A stretch of 64,000 nucleotides of DNA, from NCBI GenBank assembly GCA_032622095.1, contig CP136064.1, forward strand, positions 150,616,832 to 150,680,831, read 5' to 3'. Every line of letters begins with the position of its first letter. Within the stretch, counting starts at the first letter, position 1. The notes under the pieces are model-generated. The model was not told where the DNA came from. It worked only from the letters and a program-made list of their open reading frames with translations, and did no database searches. Positions 23,930 to 34,628 of the stretch are shown here, in pieces. The DNA is from Siphonodentalium dalli. Taxonomy: Eukaryota > Mollusca > Scaphopoda > Gadilida > Siphonodentaliidae. A program made the position numbers and the translations under genes.

Positions 23930-24230
23930 TTGTGTAGCGGTCGCGTTGTAAATATAGAAGGCCGATTAATCAACAGCTCCAACGGAGCATGCTTCTTTGG
24001 TCCAGTGGTTAAGACGCCTTGTCTCGTCACCGAAGTTAAGCAACGTCGAGCCCGGTTAGCACTTGGATGGGTGACCGGTGGCCTGAGATTTCGGGTGTTG
24101 CCAACTTTCGGTGCGACTCCCGCATTCCACCCTTCTCCCGTTACAGTTGCATGGGAAGACAACTTTGGTTTTCAAACTTTTAAAAACTTGAGAGCTCTGT
24201 ATCTGTCTATGAGAACAAAATAATTGTTCA
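23930..24230 (+). mobile_element. SINE with 5S rRNA-like promoter region (SINE3-like)
   Basis: 24022-24080 closely follows the 3' half of animal 5S rRNA. It has the A box (AAGTTAAGCAACGTCGAGC), the intermediate element (CCGGTTAGCACTTGG) and the C box (ACTTGGATGGGTGACCG), in the right order and spacing. Just upstream, TTGGTCCAGTGGTTAAGAC resembles a tRNA A box. The remaining 5S 5' part is absent, so it is not a functional 5S gene. Both ends are undefined. Established: 5S-derived SINEs (SINE3) use this internal RNA polymerase III promoter. Confidence 0.7.
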
Positions 24231-24390
24231 TAACACTTTTAGAACTGTAGGTCTAGTTTGTTTTATCTATATATTAATGGAAAGCTTCTTCGACATTGAT
24301 TTCAATTGATTACAAATGTGAATTGAAATATTAAAGGGGCACACCAGGTTTGATATATTTTTCCTGTACTCTGTATGAGATAAAACTGTT

Positions 24391-24660
24391 TATGTGTACC
24401 TATACCATAGTATTGTACACATAGTGTCAATGTCCGGATTGACCACTCATCTGGCCGTCCGTCTATGTCTGTCTGTCTGTCCGTTCGTAGACACTTTAGG
24501 TATAATGCGATAACTCTAATATTTTCTATTTGATCGGAACCAAATTTTGTATATAGGTTTCTCATCCCAAAATACAGTTCTAGTTTGAATATGAGTTCGA
24601 TCAGATTTATTTTAAAGGAGTTATGACCCTTCTTCTTTTTTTTAAATTCGAAATTTTGAT
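24391..24660 (+). mobile_element. HINE-F element, second copy (5' part)
   Basis: GTGTACCTATACCATAGTAT and GTACACATAGTGTC give a foldback like that at 23050. TGTCCGGATTGACCACTC, the GTCCGTC microsatellite and GGAACCAAATTTTGTATATA follow. It is cut off by AT-rich sequence. Confidence 0.65.
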
Positions 24661-24824
24661 TTTTCATATTTTTTTAGATGGAATTTCCTCGCTCAATTTA
24701 ACATGCAAAAAATATTTAAAAACTTTTATAATAATAAAAAAAATATTTAATTAAAAAAAAAAATTGTCATTGACACTAATTTGTTTTAGTTGTATACCAT
24801 TAAATAGGTGTGATGTCCTGTTTT

Positions 24825-25075
24825 GAAAATATGAAGATTTTATTGCAATAGTTGCATGTAATATAATGATATCAATAAATTGCCATGTGAACATCCAATA
24901 TCCAGAGTATATGAGAGTACCTTTAATAGATGTCATTCCAAGCGAAATCTGTTATTAATTGAGTGACGACATGTTACAGAGCTCTAGGGGGTGGTTGTAT
25001 GAAGGTAAAGATGAACAACCTGCTGGCTGGATAATTGTTTATCCTATCTGTCAAATTGATTAATGGCTCAACGAT
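24825..25075. repeat. Dispersed repeat, inverted copy at 51930-52205
   Basis: GAAGATTTTATTGCAATAGT, ATAATGATATCAATAAATTG and GACATGTTACAGAGCTCTAG reappear in reverse complement at 52205-51930 with about 80-85% similarity by eye. In both places the repeat is next to a HINE-F copy. Confidence 0.6.
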
Positions 25076-25592
25076 TGGATCTCACAGTGAGAGGTCCTTG
25101 TGTGAATTAATAGGGACAAGAGTTATGAGATTTAAAACGACTCCTCCCCCACCCCAATTACTTTAACCCCTTCTTAAGACAAATTATTTGAGCTTTTGAT
25201 TTTAAGTTAGGTACTGATATATGGATACTGTGATCATATCTTTGACCAATTATCAGTTATAGCTAATCGCTAGCGCCAAGGTATGGGTTAAACATCTGCC
25301 GATAAAGCAATTAGGTTCAATGAACCAATTGGTAAAACATTTGAAACCATGATGGGTGTCATCACAACCACATGCCACCCTTGCATAGAATTGATACATA
25401 CATGTATATTTGTGGGAAATATTGTTATGCGAAGTTGATATCCCAGATACAGGTGATACATGCTACTATAGTATATATTGGGGTTCAATGTCCTTTCTCG
25501 TTCTCACCTGTACACACCTGATATATCATTTTGATGTGATGCCACCAACTGGTATATAACACAAATTGATGGTCACTTACTAACAATCATAA

Positions 25593-26153
25593 TTATACCC
25601 CCCCGCAACGAAGTTGTGGGGGGGGGGGTATACTGGAATAAGCTCATCCGTCCGTCGTCCGTGAACACAAATTTGTCCGGAGTTTTTCTCAGTCGTTTTT
25701 TTTATCAATTTCCGTGAAACTTGGCACTTACATCAACCACCATGGGAAACTGTGCACCTGCGATTATGACGTCTGTCTGACTTATTTTGGTGGAGTTATC
25801 CCCCTTTTTCGACTTTTTTGCAACATGCATAATTTTGTCCGAGCTTTTATTCCTACATTTTTTGGTCAATTTTTTTAAATCTTGGAATTTATATTTGATG
25901 TCTGTCCGACTTTTTTTTGTGGTGTTATTTCCCTTTTTCGACTTAGAACATTTTCGCAACATGCATAATTTTGTCCAAGCTTTTATTCCTACATTTTTCG
26001 GTCAATAGGTTTAAGATTAGGGTTAGGGTTGTGCACCTGCAATGGGAACTGTTAATTATTATTTTAACTAAATGTTTACTGACATGTGAAACATCTTAGT
26101 ATTTTAAAAACAGGGGGGTATCCGTAGTCCCATTGGGACAGTCACACCTCTAG
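25593..26153 (+). mobile_element. HINE-E element, complete
   Basis: The 5' foldback ATACCCCCCCGCAACG/AAGTTGTGGGGG...GTAT is followed by CCGTCCGTCGTCCGTG. Two core units are about 146 bp apart (GCATAATTTTGTCCGAGCTT at about 25826, its copy at about 25972). The sub-terminal repeat GGGGGGTAT (26113-26121) is the inverse of ATACCCCCC. The hairpin GTCCCATTGGGAC (26127-26139) and a short tail follow. Two TTAGGG words near 26015 are incidental. Confidence 0.7.
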
Positions 26154-26592
26154 TTTGCATTTATGGGATAGAATGCCCAGAATAAACATACACTGGCGTT
26201 TCCGCAAGAGCACATCCTATCCAGTCTGAGATGGTTGGTATGCCTGTTCCAGTGTCCCCCTTCAGCACAATTGTCAAAACATAAACAAACATAACATTCA
26301 GTAGTAAAATTCTGTGCTTGTTCCAAGTATATTTGACATACGTTTGGTAATACCAGTCATGCAAATTATCTGTCATTTTGTACAGTTGTCATATACAGCT
26401 GGCACTAACAGATACATAACAAACACTTCTCAGCAATTTTTGTCAACAAAACATACTAAATTTTCAGATGGAGGAAGCAAATATAATAAATGTGCAGGGT
26501 TTTTTTCAGTCTATTGACATGACTGCCGATTGTCCTTTCAACTCAGAAAAAGTCACACTCAGCTTACATAACTTTTTTTGCTTCCATTCTAG

Positions 26593-26790
26593 GAATTCCT
26601 ATTCTTTGTGCTTCCACTGATTAACTACCAAAGGCTACGGAATTTCGTGCTACGAAGGTTTTCATCAAAGACAGATATTCAGACTAATCGAATAAAGACC
26701 GACTTCATCTCTTGTGCTGTGTGTGGTGATTGGCCAACAGCTCCTCATGAAATGGGATGCAAACACGTCTTTTGCTACTACTGTCTAATG
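26593..26790 (+). CDS. PEX2: PEX2 exon (last membrane segment and first part of the RING finger)
   Basis: 66 codons between acceptor TTGCTTCCATTCTAG and donor ATG/GTGAGC, phase 0 on both sides. It opens EFLFFVLPLINYQRLRN, which continues WHGFS of the previous exon. It then carries the RING ligands CAVCGDWPTAPHEMGCKHVF and CYYC: C-x2-C, C-x-H, C-x2-C. The last Cys pair is in the next exon, 7.1 kb away. CGDWPTAPH and GCKHVFCYYC are diagnostic of PEX2 (CGEWPTMPH...GCEHIFCYFC in vertebrates). The RING domain faces the cytosol and transfers ubiquitin to PEX5. The open frame beyond 26790 is intron. Confidence 0.93.
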
Positions 26791-26879
26791 GTGAGCATTG
26801 CAAAAGTTATCAGCAAACTTCAAATTTTGGAACTTGTGCGAAACAATGATCCTTGGACAAGGTCACTTTTAGAGTTTAA

Positions 26880-26960
26880 TATATGCCCGGGAATTGAAAA
26901 AACAGCAACCGGGAATGAAACTCCTTCAGAACCGGGAACATTCCCGGGAAATGTATATAT
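26880..26960. repeat. CCGGGAA-rich palindromic fragment
   Basis: CCCGGGAATTG, ACCGGGAATGAA and GGAACATTCCCGGGAA recur here and at 33536-33630, where the words are inverted. Probably ends of one small DNA transposon family. Confidence 0.4.
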
Positions 26961-29577
26961 GGGTTGTATGCAGAAGTTATACAACACGGGTTTAGGGCAA
27001 TTTGGCTAGTTTGGATGACAATGATCATAATAATAATTTAGATTAACTAATGGATACTCCAAATTGTTATATTTGAAATTCTTGGGCCACATAATGGTAT
27101 ACAACGTAATATTACACAAGTTATAAATCATAAAACCATTGTTCCGACTTCCCAAACTTCAAACGAATTGTTGCCGATGTTGTGAACTTCTCATGACATC
27201 TCGTAACTTGTCTTCGTACGTTAACTTAACAGAATAATAAATAAACAGTCTATATCTAGTTCGAATAAATTTGTGTGTTAATTTTCAATACTGTTTAGTG
27301 TCCTGATTTTTTATTTTATCGGGAGTCTGATGTTGTCTTGAAAAGTACATTCGGATCAACACCAAGTCATCCAGTGACTTGTCAGTCTGGTAGCCATTGT
27401 GCTTACATTAGGGACCTTATCAAATTGCAAGCGGTAAATCCGCCGGAGAACGGAGTATTTTTCTCCGCTCTCCGCTAAAAACTCCGCTTTCCGGTCAGGT
27501 AAATAGCGTAAAACACGGCGGAGTTTATCGTGACGTTGAGCGGGGTTATAACGGAGTTTCCAATGGGAGTTTTTATTACGTTCATCGAGTTTTTGGCGGA
27601 GTTTCAAGCGGAGTTTTCTTCCGATGTTCATCAGAGTTTTTGGTCGAGTTTCAACCGGAGTTTTCTTCCAATGTATCCGCTCATGTTTGAGTTTCCCCTA
27701 AAACTCCGCTTAAGTTTATATTAAATAGGAAACACGGTAGATTTTGTTTTTGTTTCGTTCAAAGCCCTGGTTGACGGCGTACAATAATTTCATTCTTAAT
27801 ATTGAAAGATGTAGGCAATTGTATGTGCACACGATTTGGGATTTTGTACATGAGTGTTTTACATGAAATTACCATAGAAAACCAATCTTCGGCCCATCCG
27901 TCTGATGATCACTGCGATCAATACCCACAATTACAGATTGCGTTCGACTAATTATAGCCGGTAGGGCGTTGTTATTAATATGTACGCCCTGTATCGCCTA
28001 CGATATATATGACAGAGTTCAGCCCCCTGCTACAACAGTCTGACTATTGCCATAGCGTGCATACTCAACTTGTAAGGGAAATATAATAATATTCTGAGAA
28101 TTTGAAGGTATCACGCGATCTTTTTTTGTCAGATATAGGCACATATATGTATAATATACCAGTAAGTACATATGTTTAATAAAGTAATTTATAGTATTAT
28201 ATGATATACATATATATATGTACCAACATATGTGTGCACACACAACTTGACAAGATTTGCAGTTGACAAGATCAGGTTGTGTCAAAAAATCTGCAATGCG
28301 TATATCAACTCGCTATTGCGTCACCGTCTAATTATAAAGTAACAGGTAGGGGTTTAAATTTGTTGTGCACGGGAACCCTCCATAACACGTGCTTCGATTC
28401 CAACTTGGACACGGATTATTGACTTGATCGAGTTGCCCACGCAAATTCCTGTTTGCGCGGATGCCGAAATTGACACCTAACGCTCAAACGTAGTCAAACG
28501 TCATGTTAGTTGCATTGTCATTACGATGTCGTAAAGTTCAAAGATGCCGCCGGTCAGCTGTGACCTTGATGTAACAACGCTACAATAGACTGATACATAT
28601 AGTAACGACTTGTTACACCGAGTTATCATAATTATATTCTCGTTGCTTGCGGTTAACCAGTCATACAATTCGTGTCACGGCCGCGGTGACAAGGTTACAC
28701 ACATAGGCTACATGTAAGCTGACACATGAATAATTTCATTACCGAAAATACAGTATAACTATAAATAATTTGTTTATGCCGAATCTTTGAGCAACAGGTA
28801 TTAATAGGCCTATATATCAACGAATCTGCATAAATTTGTTCAGCCGATCAGACTGACTAAACAGTGGTGATTATGGAGCTAATTTATTTGGCGGGGGGGG
28901 GGGGGAAATATATACATATATAATATAGACTGAAGAGAGCAAAATATAATATATATTTATGGAATAAAAAAATTCTTATCTGCAAAATTTTGCCACAGGA
29001 AGTTTTAGTGCAACTCTTCGATAGTGACGTCATGGTTGACGTTACTGTTAGAGAAAAACTGTTTACTTGGGGAATCATACCATGCAGATTTAAAAACAAA
29101 ATGGGTTATTATATAGCCGTTTCACGTATATCACTACAATTTCGATCAACACAGACTCAGTTTAATTTCACGATTTAAGTGACTGGGAGATTTTTCTTTG
29201 TGACGTTTACAATTGCATGTGGGATTTCTACTGGGTAATTATTAAATGTTTATTGCGATATCCACTCACAATAGCATGCAAATTCGAGTTAGGATCTTCA
29301 ACTACAGTGCAGTGCATTAAGGAACAGATAACTACGATAAACGGTAAATTTATACCGGTACTGTCTTCCTGCTATTAATAACCCGACATCTGGAAATTAT
29401 AACGGGCAACACAATAGTGTAATACTCGTTTTGTTTGTTTGATTTGAGGGGTTGAGGGCAGCAGCAGCATGTCAATTTTGAAGTACTTCTGAATAAATGT
29501 GCCAAGAATAGACCTGCGTAACTCATGTGGTATACCTGCATGCAATCCAAGTTAATTCAGGGACGCGGTAATATGAT

Positions 29578-29702
29578 GTTAGTTCGAGGGTTCAATATAT
29601 AGTCCGAGGAAATAGCTCTAGGGTGCAATATCTCGAGGGTTAAATAGTCATAGGGTTCGATGGTATGAGGGTTCCATAGTCCGAAGGTTCAATAGTCTGC
29701 TT
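29578..29702. repeat. Degenerate minisatellite, CGAGGGTTCAATAGTC
   Basis: About seven imperfect units of 14-20 bases, variants of CGAGGGTTCAATAGTC, in one orientation. No flanking element recognised. Confidence 0.6.
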
Positions 29703-30323
29703 ATTCTGTCCATTTTTTTCTGATTGTCTAAATAATAAATAGGTGCTTGTTAGTAGTTAGTAAATGACACTAAGGTATGCTACCTGACACCCCTACTCCC
29801 TAATATGGGTGGACTGGTCCAACAAATGGGCTGCTCCAAGCCACGCCTACTCCTTACAAGGTAATGGCGGGACATTGAATAATTAGGGATCAATGGGATT
29901 TGAAAATTGGCGGGAAAACGTAAATAGAACTACAAACTACTCTTGTTTTTCTTCAATAAGATGCGTTAAATATAACGATGTTTTTGTCGAATAAATGACC
30001 AGTAAACATGGGGAAACTTCAAAGTGTAACCAAACACAAATTGAAATAAATATGTACAAAACAACAACATTTATTTATTGGGAGTTTTTGGACTGCATGG
30101 GCCCAGGGAGGATTTCACAGTAAAATAATCAAAAAAATAATCTCAAAATAATCTAAAACGAAATGGGACATGCATAACAACATAACATGCATAAAAACAT
30201 AACAACAATACAGTGCAATTGTGTCCGCTTTGAATATACTTTACCTATTTTGCAATTTTTGTGTCGAATTCCAAAGAGTCAAATACGGCCCAGCTGAACA
30301 CACAGGTCCCCCAAAACAAAAAC

Positions 30324-30390
30324 TGACCCCACCCCAATAATACTTAATCCTATCTATAGGATTAAGTATTATTGGGGGTGGGGTGGGGTC
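30324..30390. repeat. 67 bp palindrome
   Basis: GACCCCACCCCAATAATACT then TAATCC is mirrored after an 8 base spacer by GGATTA then AGTATTATTGGGGGTGGGG, centre about 30354. Confidence 0.75.
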
Positions 30391-30561
30391 AATTTTTTTT
30401 CTCGGGACATGTGGCTGAAAAGACCCATTTAAATTTGTCAAGATATCAGGCGCCAACAATTTAGAGCCTGAAAACTCTTGAAGTCCTACTTGAAGATGCA
30501 TTTTCAGACTCCCATTCCCATGAACAAGGACTCGATAATTGATAATGTTCATAAATAATTA

Positions 30562-30707
30562 GGAGATAAACATACCCTGTTGAGTTGTACATTCTGGGAT
30601 TCGAGCATGAAAACAGTTTGTGAACGAGCTGGCTTGCCGGCGAGTTCACAAACTGTTTTCATGCTCGAATCCCAGAATGTACAACGAAACAGGGTACGTT
30701 TATCTCC
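30562..30707. repeat. 146 bp near-perfect palindrome
   Basis: The left arm, GGAGATAAACATACCCTGTT through ATTCGAGCATGAAAACAGTT to TGTGAACGAGC, is mirrored by the right arm ending AACGAAACAGGGTACGTTTA then TCTCC, with centre near 30634. Few mismatches. Confidence 0.8.
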
Positions 30708-30886
30708 ATTGTAATTCAATCTAGCAAGGAATTTGCAAAAAAACTGTATAAAAAGTATCATTTAGTCATTTTCATGACACGAATCGAGACTTTCATTTCG
30801 CCGTTGTCACCGTTCACAAATCATTGGGTGTGTCCATTGCGTTACTCGGAACACTGCTCCGTAACCATTTCCTGTGGGGCGGGTTG

Positions 30887-31085
30887 GCTCGTTTCGCTAC
30901 TCCGTTCTGCGCCGATCAAATTGTACCGTACCACATTCAGATTTTGCACGCTGAAGCGGCCGATGAACGGTATCTATAGACAACAACGCGCGGGTGTGCT
31001 CGTTTCGCTACTCGTTCTGCGCCGATTACATTTGACCGTGCTACATTCAGATTTGATGCACGCTGAAGCGGCCGATGTCGGTGAA
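30887..31085. repeat. Tandem duplication, about 111 bp
   Basis: GGCTCGTTTCGCTACTCCGT...GCACGCTGAAGCGGCCGATG and GTGCTCGTTTCGCTACTCGT...GCACGCTGAAGCGGCCGATG start about 111 bases apart. The open frame at 30774-31220 results from this GC-richer stretch and has no recognised domain. Confidence 0.6.
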
Positions 31086-32833
31086 TCGAAAACGAAAGTT
31101 AGCCGCTCTCGGCCAATCAGAATGCTTGATTTTAGTGACAAATACTCAATTGAATTACAATACTGGTTATTACAGGTTATTAGGTTATGCTTAAATATGA
31201 CGTACTCCCCGTGCAGGTGACTGATCATGCATGTTCGGTTTGTTTATCTTTGAGCACGTGGTCGTCACACGGCGCGCGAGACAGAAAGCTCACTACGTCA
31301 CACCGCGTGCATACAGGTGCGAAGTGTACTGTTGAATTGGGCTGGGGTTATTAATTTGGGGCTGTATATATAATGTTATGATTTGCTCAGCTCAGCTTCA
31401 TGGGGTGAAGGGGAAGATCTCTCGATCTTTTCGACCACCCGAAGCGCCCTTCTACTCTATTGCGAGTCAGCTCAGCCTCATCAACGTGTCGATCGCAAGC
31501 AATGGAACGCAGATCGCTTACTTTACATTAAAATTACAATTATTCATGATCTTTTATCAAGATTTCAAAGTACGTTACAATGTTAAAAATCGCAGTTTCA
31601 ATATGTTGAATTTATATGAGTTAAGTTCACATTGAAATACCGCCCACCACTACAAATTTTTAAGTCCGCTTGTAAATTTTGATGATATTCCAGATAATAT
31701 TATTTTGAGAACTGATCTTGTGATATAGTATTCACTTGCCCCAGATATATATAGGCCATGAATCCTGACTGAGTTTTACTATATTTTACTATATCATAAC
31801 GATAAGCCAATCTGTGGACTTTATTTTATACCTAGAGTTTCTCCAGTAGGTTTAAACTAGCGGAGTTTTATACCAGAGTGGCCTTTCAGCTCTGAACCTC
31901 ATCACTCTCGTCGGAACGGAGTTTTGTTCTGCAATATTAAACAGCCAGACAGCGGAGTTTACCGCTCCTCTTTCAGCATTGGGCTCATCGGAGATTCTGC
32001 TCTCGCCCAGCAGAGTTTTTATCTAATAACAGCGGAGTTTACCGCTGACGTCGCAGCGGAGTTTTTCACTGTTTTTGCAAATTTTGACGTAATGACCACC
32101 GGAGTTTACAGGGGAGAAAACACTCCGATGTGCGTTGCAATTTCACAAGCGGAGACGGGAGTTTTTAGCGGAGAGCGGAGAAAAATACTCCGTTCTCCGG
32201 CGGATTTACCGCTTGCAATTTGACAAGGTACCTTTAATATGTCTCTATTGCGTAACTTGCATTATAACCGAAGATCGAAATGTACGGGTATAATATTCTA
32301 ACTGGACTCTACACTGACATTCACAAGTTCACAACTTGCATGAAACGATTTGCTCTCACCGAAATTAGAATGTGACATCAGAACATCAGAATATGAATGC
32401 ATCACTGTGTATTTTGGCCGTGTTTCCGAATAACCAAGTACATTGTCTTAACATATTCCGGGCCCGGGAGGGGGGGGGGGGAGTACATTGTCTTAACATA
32501 TTCGGGGGAGGGGTGGGGGGTGGCTGGCTAGTAAATAATCACAGCACATGCTCTGGTCAGCACAATACAGATGCAATATATCTGTTCAGACTGCCTTTTC
32601 GACTGGGATGAGATTAGTTTTAAGGTGGCTGGGCATGATGGTCACATTTAGAATTTATCTTTATTTTTTTCGCTGCAACCAATAATTTGGGTGAAATTGG
32701 TTCATTTTATTGAAACCACACCATTCGCACTGAAGAAACACCATATGTATTATTTCTCAAAGTTATCGGTGTATGTCAGAGACTTAAATGGACATTTGCG
32801 CGTTGAAGGGGGATAACTCTATTTTTCCTTTAA

Positions 32834-33468
32834 GGTAGCAGTACACGATTTCACGGGAAAATAGAAAAATTTGTTTATCTGGGGGGCATAACAGCCAGTG
32901 TAGCCTGTGTTAACTGTGTCATTACTGGTTTGAAGGTTTAATTATTTTACAAAACTGGGAAAGTTCTCACAAAAGTAAAAATGTTGGATACGCAACAGGG
33001 TTTTCGTATTCAGTGAAGGCCAACTCTGTGTTATTGGTTACAGGAAAATAGCCCGATTTCTCTCCCCTGAATTCTGTCATCTGGGCTCGCAAGACATTTT
33101 TTAAAAATTGATACAATAACTTTTTTTCTATTTAAATTATTTCACAGCTCTAACATAGTTCTACCAGGTGGAAGAAGCTTATTTACTGACATTCGCTCTA
33201 TCATGGTCTGTTTTTGGGTTGAAAATGGTCAATTTGAGTAAAAAAATGGGTAAAATTTAGCATTTTGTGTGTGCAAACCAAGGGGCATAACTCAATGACA
33301 AATTGTACGAAGAAGCTAAAGTACAGACAAATGATTACAACTAAAATTTCTGTCGAAATTTAAACATGCTTGATGGGACCTATGCCAAAGATAATGGCTC
33401 AGCATTGATTTGAAGTACAGTACCCCCTCCCAGGTTGGCAAAATTGCTGGAAATCGTGTATTGCTACC
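32834..33468. mobile_element. TTAA-flanked MITE, GGTAGCAGTACACGATTTC family
   Basis: TTAA at 32830-32833 and 33469-33472 flank inverted ends GGTAGCAGTACACGATTTC and GAAATCGTGTATTGCTACC (one mismatch in 19). At 635 bp with no ORF, it is non-autonomous. The exact TTAA duplication is the hallmark of piggyBac-type insertion (established); the superfamily is inferred. Confidence 0.8.
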
Positions 33469-33535
33469 TTAACCATTAGATGATAGCATGGGCAATTCTA
33501 CACACACTTTATGTGTTACCAAGTGTTAACAATTC

Positions 33536-33632
33536 ACCCCGTTCCTGGTTCCTTCAAATCATATTCCCGGGAAACGGGAACGAGTGTGGACCCGGGAACC
33601 GGGATATTCCCGTTCCCGGGATTAAACACTTT
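33536..33632. repeat. CCCGGGAAC palindromic fragment
   Basis: Inverted words GTTCCTGGTTCC, CCCGGGAAACGGGAACG and CCCGGGAACCGGGA/TATTCCCGTTCCCGGG. Related to 26880-26960. Confidence 0.4.
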
Positions 33633-33907
33633 ATAACTTATATATCACCGGTTTTCCGATATATGGTAGTTGGCACAGAATGCCACAGATTGGAATGGAA
33701 TTTAAGGCCCTATTAATGTTTGAATATAAAAAAATTAATTACTGCATAATATTTGTGAAACATCGAATTGATAGCTAGCAAAAGTGAATCGGATAGAACC
33801 TGTAACTATAACCTGTTGCCAATGTCGTATCATTTTGCCATTGTTTTGCATAGAGCATACTACGTCATACCTACGGTCTTTATAATAACATCCTCTTGTA
33901 TTTTCAG

Positions 33908-34018
33908 AGTAACAATAAAGCCGACCCCAGCTTCAGCTGTCCTCTCTGCGGTCTGTCCATCTCCGATGTCAGTTGTGTGAAGCCAGTTCTAATCAATATT
34001 AATGATGATCACAGATGA
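33908..34018 (+). CDS. PEX2: PEX2 terminal exon (end of RING finger, stop codon)
   Basis: After acceptor CTCTTGTATTTTCAG, 36 codons and TGA (34016-34018) complete the protein in phase 0: SNNKADPSFSCPLCGLSISD, then VSCVKPVLININDDHR. CPLC supplies the seventh and eighth zinc ligands of the C3HC4 RING begun in the previous exon, and the tail length is as in vertebrate PEX2. Joined exons give 169 residues of the C-terminal half. By memory, human PEX2 has its whole coding region in one exon, so at least three introns here are a real structural difference. Confidence 0.92.
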   Translation, partial: SNNKADPSFSCPLCGLSISDVSCVKPVLININDDHR

Positions 34019-34333
34019 CGATCATCATTGCTTAACTACAACCTGGAGAACTTCCAGTCATTCCATTATCAGTGACAGTGTGAATGACCCATTTGCAAGA
34101 ACTTATATGAATAGACTCTGTGAGATGGGCTTTCTATTATGGTGCTATTCTTTCTGTTGACACACGCCTAGGTTGTTGGGTCTTTATGAAATTTATAATG
34201 AAATATTTGATGATTTTTTGTTGTCAAAACCTGAAACCATTCACAAATGATGTGTCTTGCATGCATTCCCATGCATTGTGTGTGAGGTGTCAGACTTGGT
34301 TGTAGAGCACTGTGATAATTAATTATAAATGGG

Positions 34334-34344
34334 AATAAAATAAA
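34334..34344 (+). terminator. PEX2 poly(A) signals
   Basis: Two overlapping AATAAA hexamers lie 316 bases after the PEX2 stop. The 3' UTR between is free of recognised repeats. Just beyond (34366-34430) lies a GAGCTTTCGGCTATCTAGTAG segment that looks like the end of some dispersed element. Confidence 0.65.
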
Positions 34345-34628
34345 GTAACACCATTTAAGACTCATATGAGTTTTTAAAAAACATGAGCTTTCGGCTATCT
34401 AGTAGCCTTTATCAAGTATGAAGTGAACAAATAGTGAAAAGTCGTTGACGTTGAAAGTGTCCATCACGATGACGTGCATAACAAGAGTGATGGAAAGCAT
34501 CTATGTCGCGGCTGCTCCCGAGTGCGAGTTCCCCGGAAATTATGCAGTACAGCGTAATGTGAGAGAAAACCACATTATTATTGTTATTATTGACACAGAC
34601 TCATACGGCATATACTTCAATAATTAAT

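Larger units (their letters stand above)
27409..32240. mobile_element. 4.8 kb element with about 70 bp terminal inverted repeats and CGGAGTTT-rich arms
   Basis: The left end (from 27411) reads GGGACCTTATCAAATTGCAA then GCGGTAAATCCGCCGGAGAA and CGGAGTATTTTTCTCCGCTC. The right end (to about 32236) is its reverse complement with few changes. The right flank is TTAA and the left flank TTA, suggesting TTAA target duplication. Inside both ends are irregular arrays of CGGAGTTT words, in the same orientation in the two arms (27485-27720 and 31855-32160). The middle holds a minisatellite, two palindromes and a duplication listed below. No transposase was recognised, so it is non-autonomous or a composite of two elements. 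Confidence 0.6.

Noticed and set aside
23990-24120. Functional 5S rRNA gene
   Set aside because: Only the 3' promoter-bearing part matches 5S; the 5' half is replaced by other sequence.
26010-26030. TTAGGGTTAGGG, telomere-like
   Set aside because: Only two repeats, inside a HINE-E core unit.
26791-27009. Continuation of the PEX2 RING open frame beyond 26790
   Set aside because: A GTGAGC donor and the CPLC-bearing exon at 33908 in the same phase show this is intron read-through; the RING would otherwise lack two zinc ligands.
34366-34440. Penelope-like element end (GAGCTTTCGGCTATCTAGTAG)
   Set aside because: The phrase recalls ends of some Penelope-like or other dispersed elements, but no reverse transcriptase or second copy is in the window.
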